A DNA stretch of 64,000 nucleotides. Source: Chimaeribacter arupi (GTDB lineage: Bacteria > Pseudomonadota > Gammaproteobacteria > Enterobacterales > Enterobacteriaceae). The notes under the pieces are model-generated. The model did no database searches. It was not told the origin of the DNA and saw only the letters and a program-made list of their open reading frames with translations. Below, in pieces: positions 8,857-16,629 of the stretch. The stretch lies in assembly GCF_002858805.1 (NCBI RefSeq), contig NZ_PJZI01000025.1:1-64000 (forward strand). Direction: 5' to 3'. Both the position numbers and the translations under genes were made by a program. How positions within the stretch are numbered: position 1 is the stretch's first letter; every line of letters starts with the position of its first letter.

Positions 8857-9784
8857 AAACCCGATTGCCCGCCATCTGGCGCAACACCCTTATCTGATCC
8901 TGGACGGGGCGCTGGCCACCGAGCTGGAGGCGCGCGGCTGCGACCTGGCTGACCCGCTCTGGTCGGCGAAAGTGCTGCTGGAGAACCCGGAACTGATTTA
9001 TCAGGTGCATCTGGACTACTTCCGCGCCGGGGCGCAGTGCGCCATTACCGCCAGCTATCAGGCGACGCCGCAGGGCTTTGCGCCGCGCGGGCTGGATGAG
9101 GCGGCCTCGCTGGCGCTGATTGGCAAAAGCGTGTCGCTGGCGCAACAGGCGCGCAGCGATTACCTGGCGCAGCACCCGGAGAAAACCGGCCTGCTGGTGG
9201 CCGGCTCGGTTGGCCCCTACGGCGCTTACCTGGCGGACGGCTCTGAGTACCGCGGGGACTACCAGCTGCCGCAGGCGGAGATGATGGCGTTCCACCGGCC
9301 GCGCATCCGCGCGCTGGCGGAAGCGGGCGTGGATCTGCTGGCGTGCGAAACGCTGCCGTCGTTTGCCGAGTTGCAGGCGCTGATTGCGCTGCTGGCAGAG
9401 TTCCCGGCGCTCTCTGCCTGGTTCTCCTTTACGCTGCGTGACAGCGACCACCTGAGCGACGGCACCCCGCTGACGCAGGTGGTGGATCTGCTGAACGCCA
9501 CCCCACAGGCGGCGGCGCTGGGGATTAACTGCATCGCGCTGGACAAGGTCACGGCGGCGCTGCAATCCCTAAGCCCGCTGACGGACAAACCGCTGCTGGT
9601 CTACCCGAATTCCGGCGAGCAGTATGACGCGACCAGCAAACGCTGGCACAGCTGCGGCAGCGGCCACCCCACGCCGGCAGACCACCTCCCGGCGTGGATC
9701 GCGCTCGGTGCCCGGCTGGTCGGCGGCTGCTGCCGCACTACCCCTGAAGACATCGCCGCCATCGCCCAGCGCTGCGCGGGCTGA
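8846..9784 (+). CDS. mmuM: homocysteine S-methyltransferase
   Basis: Cytosolic zinc enzyme of 312 aa that transfers the methyl group of S-methylmethionine (or S-adenosylmethionine) to homocysteine, forming methionine. The zinc-binding cysteines are seen in GINCIA (about residue 230) and [12 protein letters not shown] (near 297). The N-terminal [13 protein letters not shown] is typical of the family. CAGGAGA lies before the ATG, inside the end of mmuP. Length and motifs are normal. Confidence 0.95.
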   Translation: MPAENPIARHLAQHPYLILDGALATELEARGCDLADPLWSAKVLLENPELIYQVHLDYFRAGAQCAITASYQATPQGFAPRGLDEAASLALIGKSVSLAQQARSDYLAQHPEKTGLLVAGSVGPYGAYLADGSEYRGDYQLPQAEMMAFHRPRIRALAEAGVDLLACETLPSFAELQALIALLAEFPALSAWFSFTLRDSDHLSDGTPLTQVVDLLNATPQAAALGINCIALDKVTAALQSLSPLTDKPLLVYPNSGEQYDATSKRWHSCGSGHPTPADHLPAWIALGARLVGGCCRTTPEDIAAIAQRCAG

Positions 9785-9815
9785 TCCCCTCCCTTGCCTG
9801 ATTCAGGCGCGCCGG

Positions 9816-10082
9816 TTACTCCGGCGTGCCTGCCGCGCACTGCTGCCAGTAACGCAGGATGGCATCCGCAAGATCGTTCTCTTCGGCATAAAACCAGGCC
9901 AGCGGCAGCCCGAGTGCCTGGGCGATCCGGCTTGCGGTGGCCTGGTCGGGCTGGTGTTTGCCCTTCTCATACTGGTTCATCCGCGCGCTGGAGGTGGTTT
10001 CCTCCATGCCGGCCAACAGCCCGAGTTTATATTGCGTTAACCCGGCCCGTACCCGCGCCTCTTTTAATCGTTTTACCAGCAT
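9816..10082 (-). CDS. XRE-type helix-turn-helix regulator
   Basis: DNA-binding protein of 88 aa. Residues about 4-60 form a Cro/CI-type HTH (RAGLTQYKLGLLAGM ... MNQYEKGKHQPDQATASRIAQALGLPLAWFY), with a short C-terminal helix. The start at 10082 is chosen because AAGAGG sits 9 bases before it; the ATG at 10100 would bury that site. Similar single-domain regulators occur in enterobacterial chromosomes; target genes are unknown. It converges with mmuM. Confidence 0.8.
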   Translation of the reverse strand: MLVKRLKEARVRAGLTQYKLGLLAGMEETTSSARMNQYEKGKHQPDQATASRIAQALGLPLAWFYAEENDLADAILRYWQQCAAGTPE

Positions 10083-10100
10083 GATTATTTTCCTCTTCAT

Positions 10101-10707
10101 TGACTCAGGTATTCTTAGTTTTTATCCGCGCCCGCCACCCGCCCGGAAAATAACGCGCCACCCCGCGCCGCAGAAGTATGAACGCCGTCCCACTTTTTGG
10201 GAAAGGGCTTTATTTTAAGATGTGTCTGAATATTGCCGATTTTATGAACCACTTCGCAAAATGTGTCTGTTTTGTTTTCAACCCACGCTTTTCCAATCGC
10301 CTCATTTACCTCACTTTTTTATTTCCCCACCGGGTTTGTTAAGCCCTGCCTATTAATCTGATAGTGATAACAGCCTTATAAAAAGACGTAATCCCGGTAA
10401 AGTAGCGCCCTGTCGCGCCCGCGTAACCGGTTGTTTTTACATCGCTGCGGGTAAATCACCGTGCGGCAGGCGGCGTTTTCTTTATGCTGCCGGTGACCGG
10501 TTCATTCATCCAGAGGAGAGAGACTGCCCGCCCATCGCGATATCTGACGACGTATTACGATAAACGCCGGTGCATCGCCACGTCAGTGACGGCTGGCCCG
10601 CCGGTTATTTATTTTGGTTACCTGCCTATTCAGGTGGCCCACCCCGACTCACCTGCAATAAATAGCCTCTGGCTGATAATAATGACTGTTTGAAATAAGG
10701 AAATACC
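10101..10707. other. intergenic region upstream of the catalase
   Basis: About 600 bp with no convincing gene. A 69-codon frame at 10484-10693 lacks a ribosome-binding site and family features. The region should contain the promoters of the XRE gene and of the catalase; no clear OxyR or Fur site could be assigned by eye. Confidence 0.45.
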
Positions 10708-12255
10708 ATGCGCAATAGCCGTGCTGCGGTACTTAACACCCGAATTAAAAAAAGCCTGTTGATTGTCTCATCCTTAATTATCGCCACCTCTGCCGGTGCC
10801 GCGACCCTGACCCGTGATAATGGCGCGCCGGTAGGCGATAACCAGAATTCACAGACTGCCGGCGCCCACGGCCCGGTGCTGTTGCAGGATGTGCAGCTGT
10901 TGCAGAAGTTGCAGCGCTTTGACCGTGAACGCATCCCGGAGCGCGTGGTCCATGCCCGCGGCACCGGCGCGCACGGCGAGTTCACCGCCACCGCGGACAT
11001 CTCCGACCTGACCACCGCGCAGCTGTTCCAGAAAGGCAGCAAAACGCCGGTGTTTGTGCGCTTCTCCCTGGTGGTGCACGGCAACCATTCGCCGGAGACG
11101 CTGCGTGACCCGCGCGGCTTCGCCACCAAGTTCTACACCCCCCAGGGCAACTGGGATCTGGTCGGCAATAACTTCCCGACCTTCTTCATCCGTGATGCGA
11201 TTAAGTTCCCGGACATGGTGCACGCCTTCAAACCCGACCCGCGCACCAACCTGGATGATGACGCGCGCCGCTTTGACTTCTTCTCCCACCTGCCGGAGTC
11301 CACCCGCACCCTGACGGAGCTCTACTCCAACGAGGGTACCCCGGCCTCCTACCGCAACATGGACGGCAACAGCGTACACGCCTACAAGTTTGTGAATGCC
11401 AAAGGTGAAGTGCACTACGTGAAGTTCCACTGGAAGACGCTGCAAGGGGTGAAAAACCTCGACCCGCAGCAGGTTGAGCAGGTGCAGGGCAAAGATTACA
11501 GCCACCTGAGCCATGACCTGGTAGACGCGATTAACCGCGGCGATTTCCCGAAATGGGATCTCTATGTGCAGGTGCTGAAGCCGGAAGAGCTGAAGAATTT
11601 CGATTTCGACCCGCTCGACCCGACCAAAATCTGGCCAGATGTGCCGGAGCGTAAAATCGGCCAGATGGTGCTGAACAAGAACCCGGATAACGTGTTCCAG
11701 GAGACTGAGCAGGTGGCGATGGCCCCGGCGAACCTGGTGCCGGGCATTGAGCCGTCTGAAGACAAACTGTTGCAAGGCCGCCTGTTTGCCTATGCCGACA
11801 CCCAGATCTACCGCCTGGGCGCCAACGGCATGAGCCTGCCGATCAACGCCCCGCGTGCGCCGGTCAACAACATCAACCAGGACGGCAGCCACAACACCGG
11901 CCACACGCAGGACAAGGGCGTGAACTACCAGCCAAGCCGCCTCTACCCGCGTGAGGAGCTGGCTTCGGCGCGCTACAGCCTGACGCCGCTGGAAGGTACC
12001 ACCCAGCAAACCAAAATCCAGAAGGAGCAGAACTTCAAGCAGGCGGGTGAACTCTACCGCTCCTACAGCAAAAAAGATCAGGATGACCTGATCAACAGCC
12101 TTGGTTCGGCGCTGGCGACCACTGACAGTGCCAGCCGCGACGTGATGCTCTCCTACTTCTATAAAGCGGACGCCGACTACGGCACCCGTTTGACCAAAGT
12201 CGCGAAAGCAGACCTCAGCAAAGTGCAGCAGATGGCCGCCAAACTCTCTGACTGA
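10708..12255 (+). CDS. katB: periplasmic monofunctional haem catalase (KatB-like)
   Basis: Decomposes hydrogen peroxide to water and oxygen. It has 515 aa with an N-terminal basic/hydrophobic signal peptide (cleavage near SAGAA, residue 31), which cytoplasmic catalases lack. Catalytic His82 (RIPERVVHARG), the distal Asn in GNNFPTFFIRDA and the haem-ligand Tyr in RLFAYADTQIYRLG are all present. TAAGGA precedes the ATG. A 9-bp hairpin and then an ankyrin-repeat gene follow, the same arrangement as katB-ankB of Pseudomonas aeruginosa, where AnkB supports catalase activity in the periplasm. The predicted job is protection against external peroxide. Confidence 0.92.
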   Translation: MRNSRAAVLNTRIKKSLLIVSSLIIATSAGAATLTRDNGAPVGDNQNSQTAGAHGPVLLQDVQLLQKLQRFDRERIPERVVHARGTGAHGEFTATADISDLTTAQLFQKGSKTPVFVRFSLVVHGNHSPETLRDPRGFATKFYTPQGNWDLVGNNFPTFFIRDAIKFPDMVHAFKPDPRTNLDDDARRFDFFSHLPESTRTLTELYSNEGTPASYRNMDGNSVHAYKFVNAKGEVHYVKFHWKTLQGVKNLDPQQVEQVQGKDYSHLSHDLVDAINRGDFPKWDLYVQVLKPEELKNFDFDPLDPTKIWPDVPERKIGQMVLNKNPDNVFQETEQVAMAPANLVPGIEPSEDKLLQGRLFAYADTQIYRLGANGMSLPINAPRAPVNNINQDGSHNTGHTQDKGVNYQPSRLYPREELASARYSLTPLEGTTQQTKIQKEQNFKQAGELYRSYSKKDQDDLINSLGSALATTDSASRDVMLSYFYKADADYGTRLTKVAKADLSKVQQMAAKLSD

Positions 12256-12262
12256 TTATTCC

Positions 12263-12285
12263 GGCCGCCCGCCCCACGGGCGGCC
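12263..12285 (+). promoter_or_regulatory. intercistronic GC hairpin between katB and ankB
   Basis: GGCCGCCCG and CGGGCGGCC form a perfect 9-bp stem with a 5-base loop, without a following T run, ending 3 bases before the AAGGAG ribosome-binding site of the ankyrin gene. It may stabilise the katB message or reduce read-through rather than terminate fully. Confidence 0.6.
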
Positions 12286-12302
12286 TGAAGGAGCCTGTGA
12301 CG

Positions 12303-12842
12303 ATGCGTAGTGTGTTGATAGTTAACCTGGTATGTAGCCTGCTGTTCTCCTGGCCGGGCCTGGCACAGCCCACCCCGACGGAGGAGGTGCGCGCCTCGCT
12401 GAACCAGCACCTCTGGGATGCGGCGCGCAACGGCGATACCGCCATCATCGGGGAGTTTGTCGCGGCAAAGTATGACCTGAACGTGCAGGATGCCAACGGC
12501 TACACGCCGGTGATCCTCGCGGCTTATCACGGCCATGCGGACACCCTGGCGCTGCTGCTGAAACATGGCGCAGACCCCTGCCTGCGGGACAAACGCGGCA
12601 ACAGTGCGCTGATGGGCGCGATTTTCAAAGGTGAGGTCAGGATCGCCCGTACCCTGATTGCTGCGCCATGCAACCCGGATCAGCGCAACAATGCGGGCCA
12701 GACTGCCGCCATGTATGCGTCGCTGTTTCAGCGCACGGAGTTATTGAAAGCCCTGGCTGACAAAGGGGCGGATATGCAGGCCACCGATGCGCTGGGCAAC
12801 AGCGTGACATCGCTGGGACAGGGGGAGATCCGGGGGCGGTGA
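12303..12842 (+). CDS. ankB: ankyrin-repeat protein, catalase partner (AnkB-like)
   Basis: Exported protein of 179 aa: signal peptide to about residue 20, then four ankyrin repeats (NGYTPVILAAYHGHADTLALLLKHGADP is the clearest). The start at 12303 is favoured by AAGGAG 8 bases upstream; the GTG at 12297 is too close to it. In Pseudomonas the homologue lies downstream of katB and is needed for full catalase activity; the conserved order here supports the same role, possibly in haem loading or protection of the enzyme (inference). It converges with yafO, 4 bp apart. Confidence 0.85.
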   Translation: MRSVLIVNLVCSLLFSWPGLAQPTPTEEVRASLNQHLWDAARNGDTAIIGEFVAAKYDLNVQDANGYTPVILAAYHGHADTLALLLKHGADPCLRDKRGNSALMGAIFKGEVRIARTLIAAPCNPDQRNNAGQTAAMYASLFQRTELLKALADKGADMQATDALGNSVTSLGQGEIRGR

Positions 12843-12846
12843 GGGA

Positions 12847-13251
12847 TCAGTATGTCATCCGGAAGGCTTCTGCCATTTTACCGATCTGATGCATATGGTT
12901 GTTATCCCGTGCCATTTTATGCGCTTCCGGTTTCAGAATGATAATCAGCAGGTAGCAGTCAGGATGCATGGCACCCCGGCAGTAAACCAGATGGGCGTTA
13001 TCACTGGTGCGCGTAAATTGGCGGAGATGGCGGGGAAAGGGATGGTCACCGTCGGCAAGGTGCACGTGCATGACCTGCTCCTGCTTTACCAACGGATTCG
13101 TGCAGTCATCATCATAAGGGGCATCACGGCCAAACGTGTCCGGCAGTATCCCTTCCTGTTTATACAGCAAAAAATCCGCCACCAAATCGGCCAGTTCTTG
13201 CTGGCTGAGTTGATGACGGATCCAGGTCGATTTAAAGATTCTGATGTTCAT
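12847..13251 (-). CDS. yafO: YafO-type mRNA interferase toxin
   Basis: Toxin of 134 aa that cleaves mRNA on the ribosome, type II toxin-antitoxin. Long stretches match E. coli YafO, notably LPDTFGRDAPYDD, FPRHLRQFTRT, AHLVYC and the C-terminal ILKPEAHKMARDNN...IGKMAEAFRM. It lies 9 bp after yafN in the same direction, the normal antitoxin-toxin order. In E. coli yafNOP is cotranscribed with dinB; here dinB is about 34 kb away, so this pair must have its own promoter. Confidence 0.95.
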   Translation of the reverse strand: MNIRIFKSTWIRHQLSQQELADLVADFLLYKQEGILPDTFGRDAPYDDDCTNPLVKQEQVMHVHLADGDHPFPRHLRQFTRTSDNAHLVYCRGAMHPDCYLLIIILKPEAHKMARDNNHMHQIGKMAEAFRMTY

Positions 13252-13260
13252 TCCGTGAAC

Positions 13261-13551
13261 TTATTCCGTAAATGCGTTGAAATCCTTGTCTGAGGCGTTT
13301 TCCAACAGCCCCTGTGCATGGCCGGTAATCTCATTCAGGCGCGCAGCCGTGGGCCTGAAACGGGCGGCAACCTGATGGCTACGGTTCTCCTCCAGTAAAT
13401 CCATTAACTCTTCAAAGAGTCTGGCGCTGATCATATACCCGGCCGGGCGATTGTTGGACAACACCGCCACCGGCTGATCAATAAAATACTTCGCCGGGTT
13501 TTTCCGCAGTTCCGTAATATTGATCGCTTTTTCCGCTAAGATACGCTGCAT
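13261..13551 (-). CDS. yafN: YafN antitoxin
   Basis: Antitoxin of 96 aa (Phd/YefM superfamily): an N-terminal DNA-binding fold beginning MQRILAEKAINITELRKNP and the near-invariant block PAKYFIDQPVAVLSNNRPAGY, with a C-terminal segment that would wrap YafO (FRPTAARLNEITGHAQ). GGAGGGA lies before the ATG. It most likely represses its own promoter through the palindrome at 13565-13582. Confidence 0.95.
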   Translation of the reverse strand: MQRILAEKAINITELRKNPAKYFIDQPVAVLSNNRPAGYMISARLFEELMDLLEENRSHQVAARFRPTAARLNEITGHAQGLLENASDKDFNAFTE

Positions 13552-13564
13552 AGTCCCTCCATCA

Positions 13565-13582
13565 TGTACTTAACTCTGTACA
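13565..13582. promoter_or_regulatory. palindromic operator and promoter of yafNO
   Basis: TGTAC-N8-GTACA is a perfect 5-8-5 palindrome 14-31 bp upstream of the yafN start, overlapping TATACT (minus strand), which can act as a -10 box. Position and symmetry fit autorepression by YafN/YafO. There is a CTGTACAG sequence but no CTG-N10-CAG, so no good LexA site is present. Confidence 0.65.
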
Positions 13583-13642
13583 GTATAGAGCCCTCCTGTC
13601 TGAGCAACAACAGCTGATCCTTTTTCTGCGGGACATCGTCGC

Positions 13643-14116
13643 TTACAGCCCCAACGCGGTCAGGCCCGGGTGGTCAATGGGCCGCGGGGCGTGGCGATCC
13701 CAATGGAATTTGCGTTCGGATTCCGTGATCGGCAGGTCGTTGATGGAGGCGTGGCGCGTCTCCATCAGGCCGTTGGCGTCAAATTGCCAGTTCTCATTGC
13801 CGTAGGCGCGGAACCACTGCCCGGCGGCGTCCTGCCACTCATAGGCAAAACGCACCGCGATGCGGTTTTCGCTGTACGCCCACAGCTCCTTGATCAAGCG
13901 GTAGTGTTGCTCGCGCACCCATTTTTCAGTCAGGAAAGTGACAATCTCCGCCCGCCCGCTGATAAAGCGATCGCGGTTGCGCCACTGTGAATGCTCGGTG
14001 TAGGCCAGCGCAACGCGCTGGGGATCGGTGCTGTTCCAGGCATCTTCTGCCGCACGGACTTTCTGGATGGCGGTTTCTAAGGTAAACGGCGGTAACGGCG
14101 GGCGTGGTAATGACAT
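13643..14116 (-). CDS. DUF1348 / SnoaL-like (NTF2-fold) protein
   Basis: Cytosolic protein of 157 aa belonging to the nuclear-transport-factor-2-like fold of the DUF1348 family. It shows the family motifs [21 protein letters not shown], the WRNRDRF segment and [20 protein letters not shown](N)W. Members are widespread and their biochemical role is not established. GAGGAG precedes the ATG. It appears monocistronic. Confidence 0.85.
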   Translation of the reverse strand: MSLPRPPLPPFTLETAIQKVRAAEDAWNSTDPQRVALAYTEHSQWRNRDRFISGRAEIVTFLTEKWVREQHYRLIKELWAYSENRIAVRFAYEWQDAAGQWFRAYGNENWQFDANGLMETRHASINDLPITESERKFHWDRHAPRPIDHPGLTALGL

Positions 14117-14305
14117 GGCAAACTCCTCTTTTCAGGTAATCCTTTGTTGTACCGGGATTTACTGCCGGAGGGAAATCACTGTTAGTGCTAAGGGTGGCCG
14201 GAAAAAGAGGTAAGCAGTGGGGCGTGGTGCCGGGGCCGCTCAACACTGCCGGCCACGCCATCAACAGCGGCACCGGCAGCGTCGCCCGCTGCGCTTTTGT
14301 TTCAA

Positions 14306-15160
14306 TCAAATAAACAAGTTAATGATTTTTTTAAGCTTGTCCCGGCCCGGCATACTTTCTTTATGAAGATTATGGTAGAGATGCACATAGGGATGCAGTT
14401 TCTCAATCACCTGCAACGGCATGTTCTGCATGGCGTACATCGCCGCGATTTTATGGGTTAACACCGCCCCGCATTTGCCGGTTTTCAGGCAGTAGAGCAA
14501 TTTGACGATATCAAAGTCATTTTCCAGGACGTCAATATCCTGCGCCAGGGTGTGAATATGCGCCTTGACCGATTGCCACATGATGTCTGAATAGTCATCT
14601 TTCCATAAGGAAATTTTAAACGGCCCGTTTTTATTCTGTTGCTGTTGGTTGCCGACAATCACAAAATCCCCTCCCGGCCATTTCTCAACCGCAATGCCGG
14701 ATAAGAAAGGTAACGCCCGTAATGAAACGATGATCTGATCTTTTTTATCGAACATATTTTCGACATCCGCAATGCTGATCAGGGCGCGCTCACAGACGGC
14801 CTCCAGCCCTTCTGCCCCAATGGCCATGGTAATATGCTGGAAAAGGATCTGCGGCACGCTGATGTCAAATTTTATGGTGACCGGGATTTTTTTCGTCCGG
14901 TGATAGCACTCATATTCAATCGCATTAAGATAACGGTAAGCGGATTTGCATTTATTATAATACTCCCACGCCAGCTTTGTCGGCTCGAGGTCATTATACG
15001 TCCGGTGAAAAAGTTTCCCTCCAAGTACCTCTTCCAGCTCACAAATCACCTTATTTAACGGTGAGCGGGTAATGCATAATACTTCCGCCGCTTTGGAAAA
15101 GCTTTTCTCCTCCATGGTGACGATGAAATATTTCATTTTCTTAGCCAGAAAGATTCCCAT
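14306..15160 (-). CDS. SpvR-like LysR-type regulator
   Basis: Transcription factor of 284 aa. Residues 1-65 form a LysR winged helix-turn-helix (KYFIVTMEEKSFSKAAEVL / CITRSPLNKVICELEE). The pattern M-x-x-x-SFS-A-x-VL-x-ITR-PL-x-V-I-x-x-LE, and the size and weak similarity of the rest, recall SpvR, the activator of the Salmonella spv virulence genes, and related regulators of insecticidal toxin clusters. It is divergent from the lysis cassette and RHS toxin genes, with a 264-bp AT-rich region between, so control of that island is likely. Base composition is more AT-rich than flanking core genes. Confidence 0.75.
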   Translation of the reverse strand: MGIFLAKKMKYFIVTMEEKSFSKAAEVLCITRSPLNKVICELEEVLGGKLFHRTYNDLEPTKLAWEYYNKCKSAYRYLNAIEYECYHRTKKIPVTIKFDISVPQILFQHITMAIGAEGLEAVCERALISIADVENMFDKKDQIIVSLRALPFLSGIAVEKWPGGDFVIVGNQQQQNKNGPFKISLWKDDYSDIMWQSVKAHIHTLAQDIDVLENDFDIVKLLYCLKTGKCGAVLTHKIAAMYAMQNMPLQVIEKLHPYVHLYHNLHKESMPGRDKLKKIINLFI

Positions 15161-15424
15161 ATCTTATCCTATGAACGTGTAATCACAGCTGTCTCAGTTT
15201 ATTCCACATAGGCACAAGGCGACCATTAGCGGGCAGATGAAAAAAATAATCAACCCGCCGCTCCCTAAATCCGGTAACAATACATTAATTCTTTTTGCGA
15301 TCTTTTTATCGGTCAATTATTAGCTAACTCTTATCTATTTTTCAACCAACACGGGCAGCCTATGCCGCTATTATTCGGGCCTTAGCAAGATATTAACATC
15401 TGTGATCAACGTGAGGGTAAACCC

Positions 15425-15820
15425 ATGCCAGACGCACTCAATGCGGGTGATAGCGGAAAAGCAGGCGTAACGCTATTTACCCCGTTCCTTGGCCTGCATA
15501 TAAGCCATGATCCGGGGGTGATACTGGGCGCGTTTGCCGGCAGCCTGATTTTTATTATTTCCGCGGCTGACCTGCCGCGATGGGCGCGCATTGCCTCTTT
15601 TACCGCCTCAATGGTGATTGGGGTGATCGCGGCAGAATTTACCGCCTCCCTGCTCTCCTTTTTGCTGGAAAAGATGTTTAGCCTCCCGGTGGTGACGCCG
15701 GTAGCCGTGGGCGCCACCCTGACCTCTGTCGCGGCGGTCAGGGTTTTAATGTTTCTGAGTGTAAAACCGCAAAAAACCGCCTCGTTATTCGACACGCTGC
15801 GTAAGAGAGAAAAAAAATGA
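15425..15820 (+). CDS. putative holin (membrane protein of a lysis cassette)
   Basis: Protein of 131 aa with three hydrophobic segments (about 27-48, 55-78 and 84-108) and a charged C-terminus (LRKREKK), the pattern of phage-type holins of the putative-holin families. GAGGGT precedes the ATG. Its stop overlaps the start of a second small membrane protein (ATGA), and an endolysin-type gene follows. Holin/endolysin sets next to Tc-type toxin genes are known from Yersinia and Serratia, where they act in toxin release by lysis. Confidence 0.7.
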   Translation: MPDALNAGDSGKAGVTLFTPFLGLHISHDPGVILGAFAGSLIFIISAADLPRWARIASFTASMVIGVIAAEFTASLLSFLLEKMFSLPVVTPVAVGATLTSVAAVRVLMFLSVKPQKTASLFDTLRKREKK

Positions 15821-16077
15821 GCATCCCAACGCTGCTGAATATCATAGCCTGCCTATTTATTATCTTGCGAATAATTACATCACAAAGAAATAACCCCCAC
15901 CCGCGCCGGATTATTTTATGGTTGACCTGGTTGCTGGCCGTTGCCTGCGGCAGCGTGATCTATTGCCTGGCAATGGGGTATTACCCACTGGCGGAGTGGC
16001 CGGAAAGCATTATTCATTTTTTATTATGCGCGGTGATTTATGTGGCCGCGGGGGATCTGTCAAAAATTATCAAGTGA
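15817..16077 (+). CDS. second small holin-like membrane protein
   Basis: Protein of 86 aa with three hydrophobic helices (about 5-20, 32-52 and 62-78) separated by short charged loops (RNNPHPRR), resembling 3-TM phage holins. It is translationally coupled to the gene before it (ATGA overlap) and lies 8 bp before the endolysin. Two holin-like genes in tandem may form holin plus antiholin; which is which cannot be told. Confidence 0.65.
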   Translation: MSIPTLLNIIACLFIILRIITSQRNNPHPRRIILWLTWLLAVACGSVIYCLAMGYYPLAEWPESIIHFLLCAVIYVAAGDLSKIIK

Positions 16078-16085
16078 GGAAGACG

Positions 16086-16474
16086 ATGCCGGTATTTTCA
16101 TTCAGCGAACGCAGCCTGCGCCAATTACGGGATGTCCACCCGGACTTAACGTCGCTGGCGCATTATGCCTTAACCTTAACCCCGGTGGACTTCGGCATCA
16201 CCGAGGGCCGCCGGACGCCAGAGCGCCAGCAGGCGTTATTAAAACAGGGGCAATCCCGCACCCTCCATAGCCGCCACCTGACCGGCCATGCGATTGATAT
16301 TATTGCTTACCCGACACCGGCAGGCTCCTGGGAATTACCTATTACCGGTTAATTGCCGAGGCCTTTATGCAGGCGTCAGAGGCGACAGGCATTCCGGTGG
16401 AATGGGGCGGAAATTGGGAAGGCCTTCGGGACGGCCCCCATTTCCAGCTTCCCTGGAAACACTACCCGGCATAA
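16086..16474 (+). pseudogene. frameshifted M15-type peptidoglycan endopeptidase (endolysin)
   Basis: The first 84 codons encode the N-terminal part of an L-alanyl-D-glutamate/D-Ala peptidase of family M15, with the zinc motif SRHLTGHAIDIIAYP. After GSWELP (codon 16338-16340) the frame runs into TAA at 16350. Reading on one base back from 16340 gives YYRLIAEAF...PVEWGGNWEGLRDGPHFQLP to a TAA at 16472-16474, which is the rest of the family including the PHFQ zinc His. Restoring one base gives 129 codons. The truncated 88-aa product lacks that ligand. GAGGA precedes the ATG. No slippery heptamer is seen, so this is a deletion or a sequencing error rather than programmed frameshifting. Confidence 0.85.
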
Positions 16475-16629
16475 TAACCTGGGCAGTAAAGAGTACAGAG
16501 TCAATCATTTTCAGCCGCACCCCAAGAAAGAGAATCATTACACTGATTTCGTACGCTGATCATTGGCCATAAATAATGGCGGTGATAAGCGACTCCCTGA
16601 AATTAATCATGTAACGTGAGGATATTATT

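Noticed and set aside
10484..10693. 69-codon frame before the catalase
   Set aside because: No ribosome-binding site, no recognisable motif, and it lies in a region expected to hold promoters.
10849..12009. 386-codon open frame on the strand opposite the catalase gene
   Set aside because: It is a mirror of the catalase codons in GC-rich DNA, with His/Val/Arg-rich translation and no ribosome-binding site or family motifs. Similar long opposite-strand frames over mmuM (8465-9565), proA (40362-41624) and fadE were rejected for the same reason.
13576..13591. LexA box before yafN
   Set aside because: CTGTACAG is present but the required CTG-N10-CAG spacing is not; only the TGTAC-N8-GTACA palindrome is well formed.
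16332..16352. Programmed ribosomal frameshift in the endolysin
   Set aside because: The shift would need to be -1 near CCT ATT, where there is no slippery heptamer and no strong downstream structure close by; a simple base loss explains it better.
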